From VYFG01 sp965248685 (GTDB taxonomy: Bacteria > Pseudomonadota > Gammaproteobacteria > Arenicellales > Poriferihabitantaceae): 64,000 nucleotides of DNA. Position numbers and translations under genes: made by a program. The stretch lies in assembly GCA_965248685.1 (NCBI GenBank), contig CBDFKC010000002.1, positions 744,001 to 808,000 on the forward strand, in the 5' to 3' direction. A model generated the notes under the pieces. The model was not told the DNA's origin. It made no database searches and was given only the letters and a program-made list of their open reading frames with translations. Below, in pieces: positions 8,587 through 14,632 of this stretch (the stretch's first letter is position 1; each line of letters starts with the position of its first letter).

Positions 8587-9243
8587 TCATTCAGCATTCA
8601 AGCTGCGCAAATAAACAATAATGTCGTCGATTTCCTGATCACTCAAATTGGCCAGACCATCAGCACCACTAAATCCCAACATTCGGGTGTTGGAGCGACC
8701 TTGCTTGATGGTTTCTCGGATAAACCCGTCACTCGCCTTGACTAAAAATCCTTCTTTTCCGATAGCAGTACCGGTACCACCTGCGGAGTAACCGTCGCCA
8801 TTTACTCCGTGACAAGTCGAACATATATAGTCAAACCACTGCTTTCCCAGCCTTGGGTCACCATGGGCGTCAGGTTGTGCATCAATTTCCGCAGAGCGAT
8901 TTGGAAGTTCGCTATGGGATCGTAAATAGGCGACAATGGTTTGAACCTTTGAACGTCCTAGGTGAGCGAAAGGAGGCATTCCTGTACCTGGCCGTCCATC
9001 CCGAATGGTACCTTCGAAGAGTTTGTCCGAAGCCATACTTAGAAATTCTTTATTCGTTAAAGATGGTGCAAATCCAGGTTTTCCAATCGCATCGGCCTGA
9101 TGACAAAACACACAATTTTGGTTGTATAACTGCTCCCCCTCTTCAATCATTGCGGTATCGGCAGCCATGGCCAGTTGTGGAATTCCTGATCCGCAAACGA
9201 TCAACGACCCAAATAAGAAAACTAGCAGGTGGGTTTTCAACAT
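8587..9243 (-). CDS. Di-heme class I cytochrome c
   Basis: A 218-residue exported cytochrome. It starts at ATG 9243 because GGAGAA lies 6-11 nt upstream; the frame runs 4 codons further to a TTG. A signal peptide covers about residues 1-27 (LAMAA cleavage). Two haem motifs define two small cytochrome c domains: CVFCH at about 44-48 with a Met ligand in TGMPPF, and CSTCH at about 141-145 with a candidate Met in NTRMLGF. This tandem layout resembles cytochrome c4/CcoP-type modules and is not NapB. It sits 10 nt before the NapA-like gene, so it is the likely direct electron donor in place of NapB. That assignment is inferred from position. Confidence 0.8.
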   Translation of the reverse strand: MLKTHLLVFLFGSLIVCGSGIPQLAMAADTAMIEEGEQLYNQNCVFCHQADAIGKPGFAPSLTNKEFLSMASDKLFEGTIRDGRPGTGMPPFAHLGRSKVQTIVAYLRSHSELPNRSAEIDAQPDAHGDPRLGKQWFDYICSTCHGVNGDGYSAGGTGTAIGKEGFLVKASDGFIRETIKQGRSNTRMLGFSGADGLANLSDQEIDDIIVYLRSLNAE

Positions 9244-9274
9244 GATGTTCTCCAAATTTTTAATATTCTGTTAA

Positions 9275-9859
9275 TCAATCGTTCCAACCATCGCCAGAGG
9301 GCGCTGTTGCCATTTCTTCGTGACATGAAACACATTTCACGTTTTCTTTTTCCATCATTTCATGCTGCCTATTAATTTCTGCATCAACATCAAATTCTTT
9401 TGGCAAGTTGTGCGCCACACCCTGATGACAATCGATACAAGTCTTGCCCCAATCAACAGAAAGTCTATGCATGGTTCGTGCCATGGCGCTTTGTGATTCA
9501 AGTTCCATAAAATTGAATCCGTGACAATTTCTACATTCTCGTGAGTCTGTTTTAGTCATACTGACCCATACAGTTTTTGCCAACTCGAATCGCTTGTCAT
9601 TAAATTTTTTAGGCGTGTCAATACTGCCCAGTAGTTTATGGTAGAGCTCATTGGTTGCTCCAATTTTTCGAGATACCATGTGAAACCACTCTCTCGGCAC
9701 ATGGCAATCCGGGCAAGTCGCCCGTACGCCGGATCCATTAGAGTAGTGTTTGGTTTTCTTGTATTCCTGATAAACATTCTTTTCCATCTCATGACAAGAG
9801 ATGCAGAAGTCTTCTGTGTTGGTTGACTCCATAGTCCAGTTAAGTCCGCCCCAGAGCAA
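9275..9859 (-). CDS. napC: NapC/NirT-type membrane-anchored multiheme cytochrome c (five CxxCH)
   Basis: Quinol-oxidising cytochrome of the NapC/NirT/TorC family. From the TTG at 9859 it reads GGLNWTMESTNTEDFCISCHE, the family hallmark. Five haem motifs follow: C19-H23, C49-H53, C109-H113, C141-H145 and an extra CVSCH at 176-180 near the C-terminus. NapC has four. The N-terminal anchor lies upstream in the same frame (ALVCAFVGGILLWGG), but no ATG, GTG or TTG precedes it before a stop at 9935-9937. An ATG at 9918-9920 starting MGRRYRYQ joins this anchor only if one A is removed from the AAAAA run near 9893-9898. The gene is first in the operon, 31 nt before the di-heme cytochrome. Confidence 0.8.
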   Translation of the reverse strand: MLWGGLNWTMESTNTEDFCISCHEMEKNVYQEYKKTKHYSNGSGVRATCPDCHVPREWFHMVSRKIGATNELYHKLLGSIDTPKKFNDKRFELAKTVWVSMTKTDSRECRNCHGFNFMELESQSAMARTMHRLSVDWGKTCIDCHQGVAHNLPKEFDVDAEINRQHEMMEKENVKCVSCHEEMATAPSGDGWND

Positions 9860-9995
9860 TATTCCACCGACGAATGCACAAACAAGAGCAATGTTTTTGG
9901 TAACGATATCTGCGTCCCATGAGAGTAAATATGGTTAAATTTGACGAATACACCGTCACCCTGATTTAATCTAGCGTGATTGATTTCTAATTGAG

Positions 9996-10009
9996 TTGAT
10001 CTGGATCAA
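9996..10009 (-). promoter_or_regulatory. FNR/ANR-type box upstream of the nap-like operon
   Basis: TTGATCTGGATCAA is a perfect TTGAT-N4-ATCAA palindrome, the site class bound by FNR, ANR and Dnr regulators. It lies about 76 bp before the candidate ATG at 9920 of the first operon gene and so could serve as an activator site under oxygen limitation. The site is symmetric; strand is assigned by the downstream operon. Confidence 0.6.
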
Positions 10010-10072
10010 ATAATTACTATAAGCTGGTTTACCAACGGACCAGGTGCCCGTCAATCTATCGATTATGCAAAT

Positions 10073-10086
10073 TAGATTTGGATCAA
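10073..10086 (-). promoter_or_regulatory. Second FNR-like box, distal
   Basis: TAGATTTGGATCAA matches TTGAT-N4-ATCAA at 9 of 10 fixed positions. It is 77 bp centre to centre from the perfect box at 9996 and lies in the same pdxH to operon gap (9938-10173). It could be a second activator site for the operon or chance. Confidence 0.35.
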
Positions 10087-10173
10087 AAGCCAAACACAAT
10101 TCACCATCGTTTGACTTACAGTGTCAGTAATTAGACTTTTCTGGACCACAAAAAATCTATTTTGTCTTATTAG

Positions 10174-10767
10174 TTACGGATACAACAGTTGCGCTGTCCA
10201 CTTCCCTTTCTCATCAACCGTATAGCAAAGCCGTTCGTGTAAACGATACTGTCCGCGCGTCCAAAATTCGATACGGTTGGGTTTAAGGCAGAAACCAGAC
10301 CAAAAAGGTGGCCTTGTTAGTTTTTCAATAGAGAATCGCGCGGACTGAATAGCAATCTCCTTAACTAGCGTTCCTGAACTTTCCAATGGTTGAGACTGTC
10401 TGGATGCCCATGCGCCTAATTTGCTTCTCAAAGGTCTGGATGCAAAATATTTGTCTGCCTGATTGCCGTCCACCGCTTCTATGTTTCCTTCTATTCGAAT
10501 CTGCTTTGCTAAAACCTCCCAGTAAAAACACAGAGCGGCGTATGGATTCAGTTCCAATTGTTGGGCTTTCCGACTCCCCAAATTGGTATAAAAGATAAAC
10601 CCATCCGGGCCGTGCTCCTTGAGCAACACCATTCGGCTGGATGGCAATCCATCTGGTGTAGAAGTCGCCAGATTCATTGCATTTGCTTCATCAATACCTG
10701 CATGCTCCTCGGCTTCTCGAAGCCAGTTCGCGAAGTGGTTAATTGGGTTTTTTGGCCAGGCACTCAT
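10174..10767 (-). CDS. pdxH: Pyridoxamine/pyridoxine 5'-phosphate oxidase
   Basis: FMN-dependent oxidase that makes pyridoxal 5'-phosphate from PNP or PMP in the cytosol. From ATG at 10767 (MSAWPKNP) the protein has 197 residues, close to the usual length of about 215. Family stretches are RMVLLKEHGPDGFIFYTN (FMN phosphate region), SRKAQQLELNP, QIRIEGNIEAV, YFASRPLRSKLGAWAS and the C-terminal FWTRGQYRLHERLCY with its R-x-H-R-like PLP-site residues. The ORF extends to 10806, but those residues are not conserved. An FNR-like box lies about 48 bp upstream, and the gene reads towards the nap-like operon, ending about 250 bp before it. Confidence 0.9.
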   Translation of the reverse strand: MSAWPKNPINHFANWLREAEEHAGIDEANAMNLATSTPDGLPSSRMVLLKEHGPDGFIFYTNLGSRKAQQLELNPYAALCFYWEVLAKQIRIEGNIEAVDGNQADKYFASRPLRSKLGAWASRQSQPLESSGTLVKEIAIQSARFSIEKLTRPPFWSGFCLKPNRIEFWTRGQYRLHERLCYTVDEKGKWTAQLLYP

Positions 10768-10814
10768 GGATAAATTATTGACAACGAAATATACACATTT
10801 CGTCAACTACAAAG

Positions 10815-10828
10815 TTGATTTGGATCAT
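10815..10828 (-). promoter_or_regulatory. FNR-like box upstream of pdxH
   Basis: TTGATTTGGATCAT matches the FNR consensus at 9 of 10 fixed positions and lies in the 95-bp gap before the chosen pdxH start. It shares the TTTGGATCA core with the box at 10073. Confidence 0.4.
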
Positions 10829-10862
10829 GTAATGGAATCTATTATGTAAAATAGGTAGCAGA

Positions 10863-11468
10863 TCACAATACCGTTGTTAGCGATGGTATTTGCAATACAG
10901 TATCGCACCAATTTGCAATCTCCCTATAATTCGGATTCAGCTTTACTGCAAATCCATCAGTAAAATCTTGCCACTGCAATTGATATTTTGCTCGCACCGG
11001 TATCAAAGTCGGTATGTCGAGTAGAAAAGCTTTTTCGATAACTGAACGTAAACCCTTTCCTTCTGATTCACTGCGACCAAATCGATTCAGGATTAGCAGG
11101 TCGATATCTTTATCCAGTCGCTTTTCGATCAAGAAATTTGCACTCGCTAATGCCATATCGTCAGTCCGGCACCCTTTCGAGCATCGCCCAAGATTTTGAC
11201 TGATATTGATCATCCTTTCCTCACTAATACATCGGAGAAAAATTTTCCCGCGGCGCCCGATCCCACTGCTGTCTTCCGATTGTAAATAACCGGAGACAAT
11301 AAACCCCTTTTTCAAATATTCAGTGGCGATACCCGCAAGTAACTTGTCAAGTAGATGGGAATCAGACAGGCAAATGCCAGCAATAATTGAAGAAGAAGCG
11401 TCAGATCGAACCAACGCCTTGGCTAACGGGGCTTTGCAGGGGAGTTCGTGGTGGTCAATGTTATTCAT
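10863..11468 (-). CDS. DUF2478-family protein
   Basis: A 201-residue protein starting at ATG 11468 (MNNIDHHELPC); the frame runs on to 11534 without family features. The N-terminal half has a strand-rich IIAGICLSDSHLLDKLLAG segment that resembles a loose nucleotide-binding start, then KKGFIVSGYLQ. The C-terminal half has DIDLLILNRFGRSESEGKG, a helix, DIPTLIPVRAKYQLQWQDF and a short end. The NRFG(R/K)-E-EG(R/K)G motif with a following GIP(T/V)L strand marks DUF2478. Members are often next to molybdate transport or molybdoenzyme genes; no reaction is established. A second copy lies at the left window edge, so the nap-like operon is flanked by this family. Confidence 0.7.
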   Translation of the reverse strand: MNNIDHHELPCKAPLAKALVRSDASSSIIAGICLSDSHLLDKLLAGIATEYLKKGFIVSGYLQSEDSSGIGRRGKIFLRCISEERMINISQNLGRCSKGCRTDDMALASANFLIEKRLDKDIDLLILNRFGRSESEGKGLRSVIEKAFLLDIPTLIPVRAKYQLQWQDFTDGFAVKLNPNYREIANWCDTVLQIPSLTTVL

Positions 11469-11509
11469 TGCTAATTTATACTCTATACTGGATTTTCCGA
11501 TACAAAACG

Positions 11510-11808
11510 TCAGAAATACTTTTTTTCGAGCCACCAGGTACGCTTTAAAGACCCGGTATACGCGCTACTCAGGACTTTGCCATCAGTAATGCCCTTCCAG
11601 GATTGTGGCAAGACGCACAACTGAGCGTAGCATCGCCAGATAAGCATTCGTCTAAAAACGGCCGTTTACCCACTACTGCTGACGGCGGATTCACTTCCAC
11701 TTTAGGAATCGCAGAATCTTCGGCAGTAGCCGGTACCGATAAAATCGAAATAAAACTAAGTCGTAGACATAATAGTTTTAGCCTGTAAGTGTGATTTGAT
11801 AACGTCAA
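11510..11808 (-). pseudogene. Remnant of a di-heme cytochrome c peroxidase/MauG-like gene
   Basis: The intact frame (start 11808, stop at 11569) encodes a signal-peptide-like start and GKRPFLDECLSGDATLSCASCHNPGRA, which is the N-terminal haem motif region of di-heme peroxidases (G-x-LF-D-LS-dgt-SCASCH-P). The expected FTDG-type continuation appears in another frame (GITDGKVLSS) after a one-base slip near 11596-11600 and runs to TGA at 11510-11512. The remaining 250 or so residues, with the second haem, are missing. It is therefore frameshifted and truncated. A perfect FNR box 79 bp upstream suggests the gene once belonged to the same oxygen-regulated set. Confidence 0.6.
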
Positions 11809-11886
11809 AAATCTTTGCGGAATTTTTTAAAACAGTGTTGACATAGAGTAACGGCATTAATTTATCTAGCAACACAAGATTGACAA

Positions 11887-11900
11887 TTGATTTAAATCAA
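11887..11900 (-). promoter_or_regulatory. Perfect FNR/ANR-type box
   Basis: TTGATTTAAATCAA is a full palindrome with the TTGAT-N4-ATCAA arrangement. It lies 79 bp upstream of the peroxidase remnant on the minus strand. No plus-strand gene starts within 800 bp, so the remnant is its most likely former target. Confidence 0.5.
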
Positions 11901-12238
11901 ATTTGGCGAAAGTTCCACAATCAGGTTTACATTTCGATAGCAATCCACTTGCTAAATGTCCCATGCAAGCGACGCAGAATTACCATGATCAGTTGAAACA
12001 ACGTTAGTCAAGTCGTTTTAAAACAAGAGAGACATCATTACTCGATGTACAACAGCTCATAGAAACCAGAATATGGTTTACCAGTCTCATACGAAACCGA
12101 CTATACCAATCACTGAAGAATCTTTAGTAAAGACAAAAGCCAGATACTACCAGCAGACAGTCCCTTCGTGCCTAGAATACTACCTGTATCCACAGTATGA
12201 ATTGTATAGGATGCTCTCGGTAAGAACCCTTAAGAAGT

Positions 12239-12257
12239 TGGTCGGGGTGAGAGGATT
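12239..12257 (-). repeat. Short copy of the tRNA-Pro 3' end (outer att-like remnant)
   Basis: These 19 bases are identical to 18708-18726, the CCA end and acceptor/T-arm start of the tRNA-Pro gene, in the same orientation. Counting the preceding AAGT, the copy at 12235-12257 also matches 12415-12437 with one mismatch. It looks like an attachment-site remnant from an earlier insertion or a repeat that travels with the site. Confidence 0.55.
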
Positions 12258-12418
12258 TACTCGGGACTCCTATCCCTCGCCTTGCGGGCCATCGCATGCC
12301 GCGTTGTTCAAAATCGATCCTACGATTTTAGTGAACCTCTGATACGGTTCCAATCGATCTCCCAACTTGTCAAAGAATTCCTTTCCTTTCTCTACAAGAA
12401 GCAATTTTTTTGATAAGT

Positions 12419-12466
12419 TGGTCGAGGTGAGAGGATTCGAACCTCCGACCACCGCAACCCCATTGC
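12419..12466 (-). repeat. 48-bp copy of the tRNA-Pro 3' half (distal attachment site)
   Basis: Matches 18708-18755 with one mismatch (A for G at 12424). It covers the CCA end, acceptor strand, T arm, variable loop and part of the anticodon arm. After 12466 the tRNA sequence stops and is replaced by unrelated DNA, so this is not a tRNA gene. Orientation is the same as the intact tRNA. This is the expected direct repeat for an element integrated into the 3' end of tRNA-Pro, with the intact gene at the other end. Confidence 0.8.
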
Positions 12467-12754
12467 AGTTTATGGGGTTACATAGAATGATTTAAAATGA
12501 TAAATAGTGACAATAAGTGATTGTTTTTATATGTCTTTTAGAAATACTAGCATCACTTTGTAACATTTTGAATCACTCTAATCCACTTTGTCATTCCCCC
12601 TATATTCCCCCCAAACCCATTCTGATATGTAACAAAGTTTTGCACACAATTAATCTCATATTTCAAAACTAGCACTTCAGAGTGCCATCTAATTGATAGC
12701 AATGCAGTCATTATGATAGCATTCGAATTTGAAATATATATTGGAGTCAATATC

Positions 12755-12988
12755 GTGACCAATCTTAGCGTAAGAAAATTAGACGAAGAAACAGTGAGAC
12801 TATTGCGAATACGAGCTGCTCACCATGGCGTATCAATGGAAGAAGAAGTTCGACAAATATTATTTCGTGCAGTCTCTGTACCACAGCGATTGGGGGATAT
12901 GGCTGTCAAATATTTCGGCTCAAGAAATGGAGTCGAACTAAAACTACCTGAAAAAGAACCACATCAGCCCACAGATTTTTCAGAATGA
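12755..12988 (+). CDS. FitA/VapB-like ribbon-helix-helix antitoxin
   Basis: A 77-residue protein starting at GTG 12755, with GGAG at 12743-12746 placed 8 nt before it; the frame also reaches an ATG at 12713 that has no ribosome site. The start TNLSVRKLDEETVRLLRIRA is the ribbon-helix-helix DNA-binding fold, followed by AHHGVSMEEEVRQIL as in FitA/StbC antitoxins. The C-terminal part should bind and block the toxin. Its stop overlaps the toxin start (ATGA at 12985-12988), the usual coupled operon. FitA-type antitoxins also repress their own promoter together with the toxin. Confidence 0.85.
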   Translation: MTNLSVRKLDEETVRLLRIRAAHHGVSMEEEVRQILFRAVSVPQRLGDMAVKYFGSRNGVELKLPEKEPHQPTDFSE

Positions 12989-13401
12989 TCGTCATCGATA
13001 CCAATATTCTCTCAGAAATGATGAGACCTTCCCCTTCAATAAGAGCACTTGGGTGGTTAAACGAACAAGACACTTCTACTCTATATCTAACATCAATTAC
13101 ATTGGGAGAAATAGAATACGGCTTACAAATATTGCCAAGTGGAAATCGTCGCCAGACCTTACATGCCCGTTTTGAAGAATTTATAACAAAAGCATTCAAA
13201 TCAAGAATACTTCAATTTGATGCTAAAGTAACACGAACTTATGGAACCATCATGGCTAATCAACGTGCACTAGGTAGACCCATGTCGGTCTGTGATGGCC
13301 AAATTGCAGCAATAACTAAGACAAATAACTTTAAGCTTGCAACTCGTAATACAAAAGACTTTGAAGATTGCGATATTGATCTAATCAACCCATTCGATTG
13401 A
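12985..13401 (+). CDS. FitB/VapC-like PIN-domain toxin
   Basis: A 138-residue PIN-domain ribonuclease toxin. Acidic active-site residues expected for the fold are visible: D5 in VIDTNILSE, E42 or E44 in TLGEIEYG, D103 in SVCDGQIAA and a late D in ATRNTKDFED. Length and motif order match FitB/VapC proteins, which cleave RNA in a metal-dependent way when released from the antitoxin. It is translationally coupled to the antitoxin. It lies just inside the attachment repeat of the tRNA-Pro element and probably stabilises it. Confidence 0.88.
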   Translation: MIVIDTNILSEMMRPSPSIRALGWLNEQDTSTLYLTSITLGEIEYGLQILPSGNRRQTLHARFEEFITKAFKSRILQFDAKVTRTYGTIMANQRALGRPMSVCDGQIAAITKTNNFKLATRNTKDFEDCDIDLINPFD

Positions 13402-13440
13402 TACCAGTTAGGTTTCAACTCAAGCTATGTATTACTAAAA

Positions 13441-13599
13441 TTGAATACACCCAGCCATTGTCAAGAAAAAAACGAAATCCTCCTAAAATCATTGAAAAGA
13501 GCAGTTTCAAATACACCAGAGCACAAACGAAAAATAGGAAAATACGTCGTATCATGGGATGGTGAAAAAGTAGAAAAGAAATGGTTGGATGAAAAATAA
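13441..13599 (+). CDS. Small unknown ORF or gene remnant
   Basis: A 52-residue frame from a TTG at 13441 to TAA at 13597-13599. It is open back to the toxin's own stop in the same frame, so it has no clear start codon or ribosome site. It encodes a lysine-rich peptide with KIGKYVVSWDGEKVEKKW. The reading looks coding-like, but I do not recognise it. It may be the tail of a gene lost when the element was rearranged, or a short protein of the element. Function unknown. Confidence 0.25.
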   Translation: MNTPSHCQEKNEILLKSLKRAVSNTPEHKRKIGKYVVSWDGEKVEKKWLDEK

Positions 13600-13679
13600 A
13601 TTGAAAATTGTCTCCCTGAAAGCTAAGTATTTCATCGAATTAGAAACGGCCCAACCTATTTGATGAACTGTTTTATATT

Positions 13680-13739
13680 GTGTCCATTTCTTCTAAATTA
13701 GAAAAAATTGATCAACGTCTCAAGGAACTGGAACATGAG
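13680..13739 (+). pseudogene. 5' fragment of the primase-helicase gene, cut off by the IS21 insertion
   Basis: GTG at 13680-13682 opens 20 codons reading SISSKLEKIDQRLKELEHE, a charged coiled-coil start. They end exactly at the IS boundary. Removing the IS and one copy of the target duplication joins these codons in frame to ERGKLLSHKASLQN at 16395 onward. The rebuilt gene would encode about 787 residues. Confidence 0.75.
13733..13739. repeat. Target-site duplication, left copy
   Basis: ACATGAG at 13733-13739 repeats at 16391-16397. It extends to 8 bp (AACATGAG) if the right IS end is taken one base shorter. It flanks the IS21-family element. Confidence 0.75.
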
Positions 13740-13861
13740 TGCGTATTCTGGTGATCGTGAACAGTGATTCTGGATGATCATGAACACCCATTCTGGCGGA
13801 TGGTGAACACCGGCTAACCAACGTATTGTTCGAAGTTGTTTTTTACCTTAAGTGTTCACGA

Positions 13862-14632
13862 TCAGTCAACCTCAAGGGTCGTTTTGCGCATCGATTCACC
13901 TTTTAATTTAATCCGATGGGCGTTATGCATGAGGCGGTCGAGAATGGCATCGGCCAGGGTGTTATCGCCGATTGCGGCATACCACTGATCAGTGGGCAAC
14001 TGACTAATCATCACGGTGGACGCATGCCCATGTCGATCATCCATGATCTCCATCAAGTCATTACGTTGGGCCGCATTGAGTGCTTCCAGCCCCCAATCAT
14101 CCACGATGAGTAAATCGAGTTTGGCCGTCGCCAGGAGCACCTTGCTATAAGAGCCATCTGCCTTAGCTTGACTGAGCATCAGCAGTAACCGGGAGAGTCG
14201 GTAATATTTCACTCGATAATCCTTCAGGCAAGCGGTATGTCCGATAGCACAAGCCAAATACGTTTTACCACTTCCACAAGGTCCGGTAATCAGTATATTC
14301 TGATGCTTGCTGAGCCATTCGCATTGTAGTAATGATGCCATCAGCGACTGCTTCAAGCCTCTCGGGTGCTGGTAATCAATGTCTTTGGCATGAGCAGTCA
14401 ACTTGAACTGGGCTGCTTTTAACAGTCTTTTCTGACGACGCTGATCACGATCAGATTGTTCACAATCGGTGAGCAATTGTAGTCGTTGCTCGAAGGATAA
14501 TGCTTCATAAGTTCCTGGCTGTTCGGTTTGCTGGACGAGCGCGTTGGCCATACCGGCCAGTTTCAGATTTCTAAGTTGTGTGAGTGTTTGCTGTAACATA
14601 ATGAGGTTCTCTTGGGTTGGGTAAAGGGTCAA
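13862..14632 (-). CDS. istB: IstB-like ATP-binding helper of IS21 transposition
   Basis: A 256-residue AAA+ ATPase that regulates target choice and activates the IstA transposase. Walker A is GPCGSGKTYLA, Walker B is LLIVDDWGLE, and the N-terminal LTQLRNLKLAGMANAL helix is the usual IstB start. The first ATG (14630-14632) overlaps the istA stop; an internal ATG at 14599 (MLQQTLTQL) is another candidate start. Length is normal for the family (about 250) and there is no frameshift. Confidence 0.92.
   Translation of the reverse strand: MTLYPTQENLIMLQQTLTQLRNLKLAGMANALVQQTEQPGTYEALSFEQRLQLLTDCEQSDRDQRRQKRLLKAAQFKLTAHAKDIDYQHPRGLKQSLMASLLQCEWLSKHQNILITGPCGSGKTYLACAIGHTACLKDYRVKYYRLSRLLLMLSQAKADGSYSKVLLATAKLDLLIVDDWGLEALNAAQRNDLMEIMDDRHGHASTVMISQLPTDQWYAAIGDNTLADAILDRLMHNAHRIKLKGESMRKTTLEVD

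Larger units (their letters stand above)
11809..12754. other. Gene-poor stretch before the toxin-antitoxin pair
   Basis: About 950 bp with no gene I can support. It holds the FNR box at 11887, a TTGACA at 11833-11838 with a weak -10-like TTTATC 17 bp later, and two copies of the tRNA-Pro 3' end (12239, 12419). A hairpin lies between them: AAAATCG-ATCCTA-CGATTTT, flanked by GTTC/GAAC, at 12306-12335. ORFs crossing this stretch run through the tRNA-like repeats and are not convincing. Confidence 0.5.

Noticed and set aside
12073..12452. Plus-strand (12073-12342) and minus-strand (12270-12452) frames over the tRNA-like repeats
   Set aside because: Both read through the tRNA-Pro end copies (giving VGVRGF or GGSNPLTSTN peptides), which is a known source of false proteins; no ribosome site supports them.
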